Origin: Novibacillus thermophilus
GTDB taxonomy: Bacteria > Bacillota > Bacilli > Thermoactinomycetales > Novibacillaceae
Length of the DNA stretch: 64,000 bases
Reading direction: 5' to 3'
Assembly: GCF_002005165.1 (NCBI RefSeq)
Contig: NZ_CP019699.1
Coordinates: 2,480,001-2,544,000, forward strand
In this document: piece after piece, positions 8,290-17,672 of the stretch
How the letters are laid out: each line of letters begins with the position of its first letter
Position numbering within the stretch: the stretch's first letter is position 1
The notes under the pieces: model-generated
Database searches by the model: none
The model's input: the letters and a program-made list of their open reading frames with translations, nothing else
What the model was told of the DNA's origin: nothing
Translations under genes and position numbers: made by a program

Positions 8290-8691
8290 TTAGAGGGTAG
8301 ACGTTGCTTTCTTCGCAAGATCAGAAATTTTTTGCTTCTTCAATTGCTCCTCCATTTTTTCTTCTGCCGAAACCATGACCTTTTGAATCAAGCAATCCGG
8401 ATTGTGGTTTAGGCAGCCTTCAAACAGGGACGCAGATCCTTCAATCGCGTGAATGATGTCTAGAAACGAAATGTCTTCCCAATTCGACTTTAGCTTGTAT
8501 CCTCCATTGACACCGGAAGAGGACTCAATCATTCCTGCTTTGACGAGTTTCGTCAGGATTTTGGATAAATACGTAGGTGATACCTGAAGCCGTTCTGCCA
8601 ACTGCAGCACATCCACACGTTGAGTGGGAGTGGTAGCGGCAAGATGGAGCATGGCGTGAAGGGCGTAGTTCGTCGCTTTAGAATACTTCAC
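8290..8691 (-). CDS. Rrf2 family transcriptional regulator
   Basis: A 133-residue winged-helix repressor. Residues 1-65 form the Rrf2 HTH (ATNYALHAMLHLA, then SPTYLSKILTKLVKAGMI, then GVNGGYKL). Two cysteines, Cys93 and Cys100, sit in the loop where Fe-S- or thiol-sensing members carry their sensor residues. There are two rather than the three of IscR, closer to YwnA/YwgB/HypR-like thiol sensors. The downstream gene on the same strand encodes a CxxC flavoprotein, an arrangement comparable to hypR-merA in Staphylococcus. It probably represses that gene and itself in response to disulfide or electrophile stress (inference). Confidence 0.88.
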   Translation of the reverse strand: MKYSKATNYALHAMLHLAATTPTQRVDVLQLAERLQVSPTYLSKILTKLVKAGMIESSSGVNGGYKLKSNWEDISFLDIIHAIEGSASLFEGCLNHNPDCLIQKVMVSAEEKMEEQLKKQKISDLAKKATSTL

Positions 8692-8939
8692 GTGATGTTC
8701 ACCCCTTTCAAAGACTTTGTCTATCCATAATATCTTTTATGGAGGTATATGTCAAATATTTATGCTCCGTTAAAATGGCTTTCCAATAATGACCGATTGT
8801 GAAAGTTCAAACGTATTTAGAAACGTTCCCAATTAGGTGGAAGCCTTATTTTTGTATTGTTGTAAAGGGTTTCAAATATATTGGATGATTTTATAGTTTT
8901 ATAGGATACAAATAAAGAAAATTAAACTGTTACACTATA

Positions 8940-8953
8940 TGTGAGCGCTAACA
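8940..8953 (+). promoter_or_regulatory. cre-like or LacI-family operator before the sugar-binding lipoprotein gene
   Basis: TGTGAGCGCTAACA is a near-palindrome (12 of 14 positions symmetric) with the GCGC centre of CcpA/LacI-family sites. It lies between an AT-rich stretch containing a possible -10 and the ribosome site at 8956-8962, where a bound repressor would block transcription. Catabolite repression of the operon is the simplest reading. Confidence 0.55.
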
Positions 8954-8971
8954 TTAAAGGGGGAAACCGTC

Positions 8972-10249
8972 ATGAAGAGGTTAGGATTGATAATGTTAGG
9001 ACTTTGGAGCATCGTCATTTTAGCTGCTTGCGGTAACGACAGCGAGGAGGCGTCTGCGGACGGTAACATTGAACTGACACTTTGGAACGACTGGACCGAA
9101 GACCGTCCTGAAAACACTGTTTATAAAGATATTATCGCCAAGTTCAATGAAGAGCATGAACGTATTGAGATCGTACTGGAAAGTATTCCCCACGACCAGT
9201 ATGAAACAAAACTCAGAACGCAAGCGGCCGGAAATCAACTTCCGGATATGATGCGTGTGTGGCCGGGAGCTAGAACGGCTCCTCTTGCAGAAGGCGGCGC
9301 ATTGCTTCCGCTTAATCCAATTATTGAACACTGGGATGGGGTGATCCCAGACGACATTTTACAAGATTATGCGGTGGATGGAAATTATTATGCGATACCG
9401 TCCAACATCAGTTTGACCAGTTTAATTTTTTACCACAAAGATATGTTAGAAGACGTTGGTTACGTGGAATTCCCCACGACCTACGAAGAGTTAAAGAAGT
9501 TAATACAAGATTTAAATGATCAAGGTATAACTCCCATAGCGCTTGGCAACAAGGCTGCCTGGCCATTGCAGTCTGTTTATATCTCCACTATCGCAGACCG
9601 ATATACCGGCTCCGATTTTCTGGAAAACGCGTTAAACGACAATGGATCATTTGTTGATGATCAATTTATACAGGCTTTATCCGTCATTGATGAGTTAACG
9701 CGGTTAGGTGCATTTAATGAAGACATGAATACAATCGATGAAGCGCAGTCTAGAAACGAATTCATCAAAGGCTCCACAGCGATGCACTTTGCGGGGTCCT
9801 GGGCCATAGGTCCGATTTTAGACAGTGTTGAGAACACAGATAACATAGGTGTGGCACCGTTTCCAACATTTGAAGGTGGCGAAGGAGATGCGAGCAAAAT
9901 TTCAGGTGTCGCGGGTGGCGGCATTGCGGTGAGCAGCAATCTAAGTGAAGAGGAGCAAGAAGCCGTCTTTGAATTTCTCAAGTATTACTATAGCGACGAT
10001 CTGTTTCAACAACTTATACGAGCTAACATTGTGGTCCCGGCAGATGTAGAAATGGATGACAGCATCCCTCAAGTGTTCCAGGAGGCCAATAGTTTGGCTC
10101 AAGGGGGGCTGGCACCAGTGTATGATGCGACTTTGACACCGGAGTTAACCGACGTGATCAACAATGGTCTTCAATCGATAACGCTGGGCGAAAAAACAGC
10201 TGAAGCGTTAGCTGAAGACATGCAGAAGCAGTTGGAAGAAAGCAGATGA
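8972..10249 (+). CDS. Carbohydrate ABC transporter substrate-binding lipoprotein
   Basis: A 425-residue family 1 extracellular solute-binding protein. The signal peptide ends in a lipobox (ILAAC), with Cys20 as the lipid anchor. It is followed by an acidic linker and the LTLWNDWTEDRP opening of MalE-like binders. The segment NEFIKGSTAMHFAGSWAIG is the typical late signature. GGGGG at 8958-8962 precedes the ATG. It heads an operon with two permeases, a two-component system and a GH1 glycosidase, so a beta-glucoside or similar disaccharide is the likely ligand. No ATPase gene is present locally, so a shared MsmX-type ATPase is presumably used. Confidence 0.9.
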   Translation: MKRLGLIMLGLWSIVILAACGNDSEEASADGNIELTLWNDWTEDRPENTVYKDIIAKFNEEHERIEIVLESIPHDQYETKLRTQAAGNQLPDMMRVWPGARTAPLAEGGALLPLNPIIEHWDGVIPDDILQDYAVDGNYYAIPSNISLTSLIFYHKDMLEDVGYVEFPTTYEELKKLIQDLNDQGITPIALGNKAAWPLQSVYISTIADRYTGSDFLENALNDNGSFVDDQFIQALSVIDELTRLGAFNEDMNTIDEAQSRNEFIKGSTAMHFAGSWAIGPILDSVENTDNIGVAPFPTFEGGEGDASKISGVAGGGIAVSSNLSEEEQEAVFEFLKYYYSDDLFQQLIRANIVVPADVEMDDSIPQVFQEANSLAQGGLAPVYDATLTPELTDVINNGLQSITLGEKTAEALAEDMQKQLEESR

Positions 10250-10250
10250 G

Positions 10251-10278
10251 TACGGGTTGCCTTTTTAGGCAACCTGTA
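10251..10278 (+). terminator. Intercistronic hairpin between binding-protein and permease genes
   Basis: TACGGGTTGCC / GGCAACCTGTA forms an 11-bp stem with one G-T pair and a 6-base loop just after the lipoprotein stop codon. Without a U-tract it more likely protects the 3' end of the abundant lipoprotein mRNA or attenuates than terminates fully. Confidence 0.55.
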
Positions 10279-10303
10279 CACACTCTTCGGAGGAGAGGGG
10301 AAC

Positions 10304-11179
10304 ATGCATCTCGTCAACAGAAAAAGAGTAGCCATTGTTGTTGGCATACTGCCGGCTTTCACAATGTATGCTGTGTTTGCGATCTTTCCGATTATGCATT
10401 CCTTTTATTACGCCTTAATGAATTGGGACGGCTTTTCAAATATGACGTTTGTCGGACTCGACAACTTTAAGAAGTTATTTCAAGAACCGTTATTCTGGAA
10501 TTCGGTTAAAAATAATATTTATGTCGTGTTAGCTTCTGTGTTAGGGCAAGTTCCAATTGCGTTATTTATTGCACTTTTACTCAACAGAAAATTAAAAGGC
10601 GCCAGGATATTCAGGACGGTTGGTTTCCTGCCCGTTGTTTTGTCTACAGTGATTATCTCTTTAACGTGGAGTCTTATTTATAACTCTCAAAACGGTATGC
10701 TGAATGGCCTGTTGAGGACTATCGGGTTAGAAGGATTGGCCCAAAATTGGTTAGGGGATACGCGGTGGGCATTGATGGCTGTTTTAGTTACGATTATTTG
10801 GCAATTTGTTGGCCTCTACCTCATTATTTTTTTGGCGGCGTTACAAAATATACCGGAAGAAATATTGGAAGTTGCTAAAATTGACGGCGCTTCCGAATGG
10901 GTCACGACTTGGAAAATCACAGTGCCAATGATTTGGGACACGATTATCGTCGCCGTCATGCTATGTATATCAGGCAGCTTGAAAACATTCGATTTAATTT
11001 ATGTCATGACGAAAGGCGGGCCTGCCCACTCCACGGAAGTGATGGCGTTATATATGTTTAATGAGACATTCAACAAATTGAACTACGGTTACGGCAGTGC
11101 CGTGTCTGTATGTATTTTCATCTTTAGTCTGATTTTAATTCTGATGGTGACGAAACTGTTTGGCAGAAAAATGATGTAG
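10304..11179 (+). CDS. Carbohydrate ABC transporter permease (MalF/UgpA type)
   Basis: A 291-residue inner-membrane permease with six predicted helices. It starts at ATG behind GGAGGAGAGGGG. The EAA loop, which contacts the ATPase, is visible as EEILEVAKIDGASEWVTTWKITVP near residues 185-208. The segment FDLIYVMTKGGPAHSTEV is characteristic of UgpA/MalF-like subunits. It pairs with the next gene to form the membrane channel of the importer headed by the lipoprotein. Confidence 0.9.
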   Translation: MHLVNRKRVAIVVGILPAFTMYAVFAIFPIMHSFYYALMNWDGFSNMTFVGLDNFKKLFQEPLFWNSVKNNIYVVLASVLGQVPIALFIALLLNRKLKGARIFRTVGFLPVVLSTVIISLTWSLIYNSQNGMLNGLLRTIGLEGLAQNWLGDTRWALMAVLVTIIWQFVGLYLIIFLAALQNIPEEILEVAKIDGASEWVTTWKITVPMIWDTIIVAVMLCISGSLKTFDLIYVMTKGGPAHSTEVMALYMFNETFNKLNYGYGSAVSVCIFIFSLILILMVTKLFGRKMM

Positions 11180-11191
11180 GGGGGATTCGAA

Positions 11192-11995
11192 ATGGCGAGA
11201 TATCTTGTTTTGATTGTTTTTGCTTTAGTCAACGCTTATCCGATCGTTTGGATGATCATGAATTCCTTCAAGTCAGAAAGGGAGTTTGCTGTCAATCCGT
11301 TCGGTTTCCCAAAGGAGATGGTTTTGGAAAATTACGTTGATGCTTGGGAAATCGCTAATTTTGGGGTCTTGTTTAGAAACAGCGCATTTGTCGTTATGAC
11401 GGCAACCGTTATAACCGTGCTCATTGGGGCGCTCGCGTCGTATTTTCTATCCAGGTTTGAATTTAAAACGAATAAGCTTCTATACACCTTTTTCATTTTT
11501 GGAATGTTAATCCCCATTCACGCAACATTAGTCCCCATGTTTATATTAATGCGAAATCTTGGATTATTGGATACGTCTGTAACATTGCTGTTTCCGTACA
11601 CTGCCTTTCACTTGCCGATCACGATATTTATTTTGACGAGCTTCATGAAGGCTTTTCCGAAGGAGATAGAGGAATCGGCGATTATGGACGGCAGTGGCAT
11701 CTTTCGCATTTTTTGGTCGATTATTTTGCCCATGTCGCGTCCGGCGTTAGCAACTGTCATTATTCTTAATTTTATATATAATTGGAATGAGTTTTCGTTT
11801 GCCTTGGTCCTCATTAACGAACCGTCTCTCCAAACACTTCCGCTGGGCCTTGCAAATTTTGCGGGTCAGTTTACGACGAACTACGGAGCGCAAATGGCTG
11901 GGCTGACGATGTCGTTAGTTCCGATCGTCGTGTTCTACTTATTTTTCGAGAAGAACATTGTCAAAGGGATGACAGCCGGTGCTGTAAAGGGGTAA
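11192..11995 (+). CDS. Carbohydrate ABC transporter permease (MalG/UgpE type)
   Basis: A 267-residue permease with a MalG-type EAA loop (KEIEESAIMDGSGIFRIFWSIILP) and the usual ending ...IVKGMTAGAVKG. The GGGGGG run at 11179-11184 serves as ribosome site for the ATG at 11192, 12 bases after the previous stop. It completes the membrane part of the importer and is followed after 7 bases by the sensor kinase, implying one transcript. Confidence 0.9.
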   Translation: MARYLVLIVFALVNAYPIVWMIMNSFKSEREFAVNPFGFPKEMVLENYVDAWEIANFGVLFRNSAFVVMTATVITVLIGALASYFLSRFEFKTNKLLYTFFIFGMLIPIHATLVPMFILMRNLGLLDTSVTLLFPYTAFHLPITIFILTSFMKAFPKEIEESAIMDGSGIFRIFWSIILPMSRPALATVIILNFIYNWNEFSFALVLINEPSLQTLPLGLANFAGQFTTNYGAQMAGLTMSLVPIVVFYLFFEKNIVKGMTAGAVKG

Positions 11996-12002
11996 GGGTG
12001 CC

Positions 12003-13760
12003 ATGAGGCGGCACTGGGGATTGAGAAGAAAGTTTGTGATTTTGTTCCTCGTCTTCATCACTCTACCGACGGTTCTCTTTGGTTTTCGAGTCTATTATCA
12101 ATCATCGGTATCGCTAAACAAGCAAGCGGAAAAGGATTTAGTTAGCAAACTGGAAAAGAATGAACAAATTCTTTTATCGATCATCAAGAACGTCGAAAGC
12201 ATGACATCCTATATGATTTACGATCAGGATTTTCGAACCTTTTTTACAACAGCTGAAGAAGAGATGCACCGGCTAGAATATAAAAACGCAGTGAAAGGCA
12301 TAAACGGGTACTTTACGTTTCAACTGATGTCCAATGAATACATCTCTTCTGTATATTTAGAGGGGAAAGACGGGCATTCGTTGAGATTCGGGGAACCGAT
12401 TAAAGGGAATGAAGGGCGATTGGACCGTGTTGCAGAGGAGGGAGAAGGGGCCCCGGTTTGGAGTCATGCTTATCGGGTGACGAGTGACTGGGACGGTGAG
12501 AAATATTTAATCAGTGTATCCAGAATCGTCAATGACCTCAATCGAATTAATGATCCCATTGGAAAAGTGAGAATTCGTCTCGATTCGTCAAAACTGTTTA
12601 AGCACCTTGAAGCAAATGCGTCAACGCAAACAGGCCATTACTTTGTGGTCACCATGCAAGGAGATGTTGTCATTCACCACAATCCATCGTATGTGGGAAA
12701 GCGATATCCCGATCCTAAGCTGACGGACTGGGCAATCAACGGTGAACTGTCATCCTACAACTATGAAACAGATTCCGGTAACTATCTTGTTGTGAAAAAG
12801 AGGCTGGAAGGTACAAATTGGATCTCCGTTGCCGTCGTGGATGAAGGAGAATTGGTCAAAGAATTACACAATGTACAAGGTTCTGTAAGAAACATGGTGA
12901 TCGTTCTCTTTCTATTAGGAATGGCGGGATTTGCATTTTTTTACCAGTCAAATGTAAAGCGCATCATCGCACTGACAACCCAAATCAAGCAAGTGGAAAA
13001 TGCGAATTTTGCTGCCAGTGTCGATGTGAATTCTTCGGATGAAATCGGAAAACTCGGCATGCAGTTTAATAAAATGGTGCAAAACATCAAAAGATACATT
13101 GATTCAGAGTACAAACTTAAAATTAAACAAAAAGAATCTGAATTAAAAGCGCTTCAGAGCCAAATGGATCCACATTTTTTATACAATACACTGGACATGA
13201 TTCGCTGGACGGCACGGTTGGAAAATGCGATGGAAACCGGACAGTTAATCGAGCAGCTTTCAAAAGTGTTTCGAATGAATGTGAAAAATGACAACATGTG
13301 GGTTCTGTTAGAAGACGAGCTGGCTTACATTCAAGCTTATCTCGAACTACAGAAAAGTCGTATGGGTGACCGGTTGGATTTCAGCATTGTGATGGACGAT
13401 CGAGTGAAAGGACACCTGGTGATGAAGCAAATGCTGCAACCGCTTGTGGAAAACAGTATTCAGCATGGATTTAAACAGTTGCCCAGACAAGGGATGATTT
13501 ACATACGATGCTATCAAGCTAATGCTCAACTATGGATTGACGTCATAGACAATGGTTGGGGATTTCAAACAGAGGATAAAACGAATGATCGACACACGGG
13601 ATACGCTTTAAACAACCTAAAAGATCGGTTAAATATTGCTTTCGGAGAAAAATACGGACTCGTTCCGTTGGATACGAATGAAGGGGCGGCATATCGTCTG
13701 GTACTTCCTCTTCTGAATGAGGAAAAATTAAAGGAGATCCAAAAGGAAACAGGTGAATAG
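12003..13760 (+). CDS. Sensor histidine kinase, YesM/LytS-type
   Basis: A 585-residue membrane kinase. A transmembrane helix (about residues 10-27), an extracytoplasmic dCache-like sensor to about residue 295, a second helix, a HAMP domain and a His_kinase domain (QSQMDPHFLYNTLD, His391 being the phosphorylated residue) precede an ATPase domain with an N-box (LQPLVENSIQHGF) and a DNGWGF G-box. YesM-type kinases sense carbohydrates arriving at ABC importers and work with AraC-type regulators. The partner gene starts 3 bases after this stop codon but is disrupted. Confidence 0.9.
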   Translation: MRRHWGLRRKFVILFLVFITLPTVLFGFRVYYQSSVSLNKQAEKDLVSKLEKNEQILLSIIKNVESMTSYMIYDQDFRTFFTTAEEEMHRLEYKNAVKGINGYFTFQLMSNEYISSVYLEGKDGHSLRFGEPIKGNEGRLDRVAEEGEGAPVWSHAYRVTSDWDGEKYLISVSRIVNDLNRINDPIGKVRIRLDSSKLFKHLEANASTQTGHYFVVTMQGDVVIHHNPSYVGKRYPDPKLTDWAINGELSSYNYETDSGNYLVVKKRLEGTNWISVAVVDEGELVKELHNVQGSVRNMVIVLFLLGMAGFAFFYQSNVKRIIALTTQIKQVENANFAASVDVNSSDEIGKLGMQFNKMVQNIKRYIDSEYKLKIKQKESELKALQSQMDPHFLYNTLDMIRWTARLENAMETGQLIEQLSKVFRMNVKNDNMWVLLEDELAYIQAYLELQKSRMGDRLDFSIVMDDRVKGHLVMKQMLQPLVENSIQHGFKQLPRQGMIYIRCYQANAQLWIDVIDNGWGFQTEDKTNDRHTGYALNNLKDRLNIAFGEKYGLVPLDTNEGAAYRLVLPLLNEEKLKEIQKETGE

Positions 13761-13763
13761 GCG

Positions 13764-15327
13764 ATGTCTTTCAATATGTTAATCGTGGATGACGAACCTG
13801 TTATATGTCGTGGCTTAGAAAATACCATTCAGTGGGAACAGCACAATGTCAAAGTTGTGGATACCGCGCATGACGGTGAAGATGCGATCGAAAAAATACA
13901 ACGCCACGCTCATGTTGACATTGTGATCACGGATGTAAAGATGCCAAATGTAGACGGTCTGCAATTGGCCTCTTTCCTCCATGAACGCTACCCTCAGATT
14001 CGCATGATTGTGATCAGCGGATACGATGAGTTTGCATATGCCCAGAAAGCGATCCAACTCGGTGTGAAAGACTATTTGTTAAAACCCGTCAATGTTGAGG
14101 AGCTCGTCCAAAAAGTCCGGGGACTCACGCGTGAAATAGCGGACGAACGGAAATTAAGAGCAGAGTTTCGGGAAACGAGTTTAAAGAACGCGATTTTCCA
14201 ACAAATAGCTGACGTACCGGTACGATGCCCTCATCCGTTTCGCGCATGTGAAGATGTTAAAATTTATCCGTTTATAAGTGTGTTACAGGAATATATGCAG
14301 AAAATGAAGCACTTAAGTGATGACAAGATAAACGTACAAAAGATGCGCTGGAAAAACCTCATCGATACGACCCTGAACCAAAATGGATTTGAATCCGTAT
14401 CCGTTTTTACAGGGGAAAATGTCTTACTTACATGTGTGAAAGTTGAAAACGAAGACCGTTTCCCAAAGAAAATCGTTTCGCTGTTGAAACAAGACTGGTT
14501 GACGTTCATATGGAGTGATGAGGTCATTCACCTCGCCCGCCTTAAGGCAAAAATGACAGAGTTGACAAGGGCGATAAATTATTTGCCTTTAGTAGAGGAC
14601 GGAGAGATTGTTTTATCTAAATTTGAACGTGAACGACGACGTGTACCGACCTATCCTTACGACCTGGAAAAAAAGTTTGTCGATGAATTCTTGCAATTTG
14701 GAAGCGCGGGTTTGCGAGACCTATCGGATGAATTGTTTCGTTACTTCAGGTCACATAAATTTTTTCTGGAAGAGGTTGTTCAAGTATGCAGGGAGATTTT
14801 GATCAAGGTCATCAATCAATACGGGCCTCTGCTCGGGACAATGTGTACCCGTTAGATGTCCAGTACAAGCAGTTTGTGGATGTCCAGTTGTATAATTCTT
14901 ACCGGCTTTTACAAGAATTGTTCGATGACGATGTGATGGCGATTACGAGCAAGCTGGACGAGAAAAAAGAGGATCAAAAGAATTGGATGATTGAAAGGGC
15001 TGAAGCGTATATACAGGAATACTATACATCAAACATTAAAGCGTATGAAGTTGCAGATGTGATCAATGTTTCGCCTAATTACTTCAGTTATTTATTTAAA
15101 CAAAAGACGGGAAAAAAATTTAATGAATATGTCAATCAGCTAAGGGTTGAGGAAGCCAAATCACTCCTCGTCGAAACCCCTTTTAAGGTTAGTGAGATAT
15201 CCGAGCAAGTCGGATTTCAGGAGTATAAGTACTTTGCAGAAGTATTCAAAAGTTTACTGGTATCACGCCCACGGCTTATCGCCATTTGATGTCAAAAAAT
15301 GAACGAGTGAAGCAAGGAGGAACATAA
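13764..15327 (+). pseudogene. YesN-type response regulator (receiver plus AraC HTH), two frameshifts
   Basis: The N-terminal receiver domain (LIVDDEP, phospho-Asp57 in VITDVKMPN) is intact. The first frame stops at 14853-14855 after a frame change near 14835-14837, where one extra G would restore LLGDNVYPLD. The C-terminal AraC-type HTH (YEVADVINVSPNYFSYLFKQ ... VSEISEQVGFQEYKYFAEVF) lies in the next frame. It is shifted again at the A4 run at 15248-15251, where one extra A would give the canonical FKKFTGITPTAYR ending with a stop at 15325-15327. Restored length is about 521 residues. As written, no full-length DNA-binding regulator is made. Confidence 0.88.
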
Positions 15328-15328
15328 T

Positions 15329-16767
15329 ATGGGAGAAATCAAGGTCAAAGTGCCGGAAGATTTTATGATGGGGCGGCGGCTTCCGCATGGCAAACAGAGG
15401 GATGGTCCGGAAAGAAAGATTTTCAAGATTCCTACTTGGATGTTTGGTACAAACATGACAAAAACGTGTGGCACAACGGATACGGGCCCGCAGTCGCGAC
15501 AGACTTTTATCATCGTTACAAAGAAGACATACGGCACATGAAGGAGATCGGGCTCACCCATTTTAGAACATCCATCAATTGGTCCCGTTTCTTAGTCGAT
15601 TATGAACATGCCGTAGTAGACGAAGAGTATGCGCGTTACGTCGACGATGTGATCCATGAACTGATTGAAAATGGTATCGAACCGATGATATGCCTTGAAC
15701 ACTATGAAATTCCGGCCGTTTTATTTGAGAAATACGGCGGTTGGGGCTCCAAACACGTCGTGGACTTATTCGTTCAATACGCGGAAAAAGTGTTTGAACG
15801 TTACGGTGACCGTGTGAAACATTGGTTCACCTTTAATGAACCGATTGTTGTTCAAACACGCGTATATTTAGATGCCGTTCGCTGGCCATTTGAGCAAAAT
15901 ACAAAAAAATGGATGCAATGGAACTACAACAAGAGCTTAGCCACTGCCCGGGTCGTGAAGTTGTTTAAAGCATTAGGTTTGCGAGAAAAGACAGGCGCTA
16001 AAATCGGTGTGATTTTAAACCCCGAGGTGACCTATGCGCGGTCTGTCGCCGAACATGACCAAGAAGCCGCGAGAATGTACGATTTATTTTTCAACCGCAT
16101 CTTTTTAGACCCGTCGATCAAAGGAGAATATCCACAAGCGCTATTTGAGTTGATGGAAAAACACAGTATCGCGTTCGAGCATACGCCGGAAGAGTTGGAC
16201 GTGATCAAAGAAAATACGGTTGATTATGTCGGGCTGAACCTTTACTTTCCACGTCGCGTAAAAGCCCGTTCATCGGCATGGAATGAAAACACCCCTTTTC
16301 ATCCGGAGTACTATTACGAACAGTTTGATCTTCCCGGCAAAAAAATGAACCCTTATCGCGGTTGGGAAATTTATCCGAAAATCATGTACGATATGGCCAT
16401 GCGGATGAAAGAAGAGTACGGCAACATCGAGTGGTTTATTGCAGAAAACGGCATGGGGGTAGAGGACGAACAAAGATTCAAAAATGACGATCAGGTGATT
16501 CAAGATGATTACCGAATCGAATTTATTCGTGAACATTTAACGTGGCTTTTAAGAGCTGTTGAAGCGGGCGTGAATTGTAAGGGCTATATGCTGTGGGCTT
16601 TTACAGACAACGTTTCACCGATGAACGCTTTTAAAAACCGGTACGGTTTAGTGGAGATCGATTTAGAAAATAATCTGAAACGGTCATTCAAGAAATCGGC
16701 ATACTGGTATAAACAATTAATAGAAACGAGACAGTTTGATGCGACTAACGACGATCAGGTGAAATAA
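15329..16767 (+). pseudogene. GH1 family beta-glucosidase, single frameshift near the start
   Basis: The ATG at 15329 follows AAGGAGG at 15314-15320. After MGEIKVKVPEDFMMG the frame is lost. One extra G in the run at 15370-15373 restores the family segment GAAASAWQTEGW and joins it to the long downstream frame, giving about 479 residues. The acid/base Glu is in WFTFNEP and the nucleophile in WFIAENGMG. GH1 enzymes hydrolyse beta-glucosides or their 6-phosphates. An ABC importer rather than a PTS lies beside it, so unphosphorylated substrate is likely. Everything after the lesion is undamaged, so a sequencing error is possible. A shortened product from an internal start (15436) would lack the first barrel strand. 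Confidence 0.88.
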
Positions 16768-17664
16768 ATGAAATCTTACTTGGCTGTTGACATCGGCGGA
16801 ACGTTTGTAAAGAGTGGCATGGTTCGAGAAAACGGCGAAATAGTTGCAACTCATAAGGTCAAAACGCCTAAAACGCTCGATGACTTATTGCATACCATTC
16901 AGGCGTTTTGTCATTCCCGCCCAGGTGTTGCTGGGATTGCGATAAGTTGTCCCGGAGCTGTATCAGACGATGGAGTCGTTTATGGATCTTCTGCGATCCC
17001 GTATATACACGGACCAAGTGTGAAGAAATTAGTGGAACGCCGAACAGCACTACCTGTTTTTGTCGAAAACGATGCCAACTGTGCAGGCTATGCGGAAATG
17101 TGGAAAGGATCTGCCAGAGGGAAAAAAGACGTTCTTGTGATGGTGATTGGCACTGGGATAGGCGGGTCCGTATTCAAAAATGGGTTACTGCACAAAGGAG
17201 CGAATTTACACGGCGGGGAATTTGGCTACATGCTCTTGACCCCCGATGTTCAAGACAGTAACGACGTATGGTCCAGAGTGGCTTCCACTAAAGCACTGGT
17301 CAGAAAAGTAGCGAAGATGAAACAGATGAACCCCGATTCCATATTGGGAGAAGACATTTTTAAGATGGCCGAATCAGGTGATCAGGCTTGTATTCAAGCT
17401 ATAGACGCATTTTATCATCTTTTAGCTGTCGGGATTTACAATTTGCAGTATATTTACGATCCCGAAATCATATTAATCGGCGGGGGAATTAGTGCAAAGG
17501 AAGATTTGATAGACGAAATAGATGAAAGACTCGATAGAATTTTAGAGAAGATTGACTTGGCAAAAGTCAAACCTAAAATAGAACCGTGCAAATTTCGGCA
17601 AAATGCAAATTTGTTAGGAGCCGTTTACGGATTTATGTTGGAGCATCAGAATAGAGAGCTGTAA
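16768..17664 (+). CDS. ROK family sugar kinase (possible beta-glucoside kinase or glucokinase)
   Basis: A 298-residue ROK protein. It has the ATP phosphate loop DIGGTFVKSGM near residues 8-18, the catalytic DANCAGYAE segment near 98-106, and GTGIGGSVFKNG near 128-139. The CxCGxxGC zinc motif of many ROK kinases is absent, as it is in BglK-type beta-glucoside kinases. The ATG directly follows the GH1 stop codon, so the two are coupled. It probably phosphorylates the sugar imported or released by the neighbouring proteins; glucose versus a beta-glucoside cannot be decided from sequence. Confidence 0.85.
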   Translation: MKSYLAVDIGGTFVKSGMVRENGEIVATHKVKTPKTLDDLLHTIQAFCHSRPGVAGIAISCPGAVSDDGVVYGSSAIPYIHGPSVKKLVERRTALPVFVENDANCAGYAEMWKGSARGKKDVLVMVIGTGIGGSVFKNGLLHKGANLHGGEFGYMLLTPDVQDSNDVWSRVASTKALVRKVAKMKQMNPDSILGEDIFKMAESGDQACIQAIDAFYHLLAVGIYNLQYIYDPEIILIGGGISAKEDLIDEIDERLDRILEKIDLAKVKPKIEPCKFRQNANLLGAVYGFMLEHQNREL

Positions 17665-17672
17665 GGAGTGGA

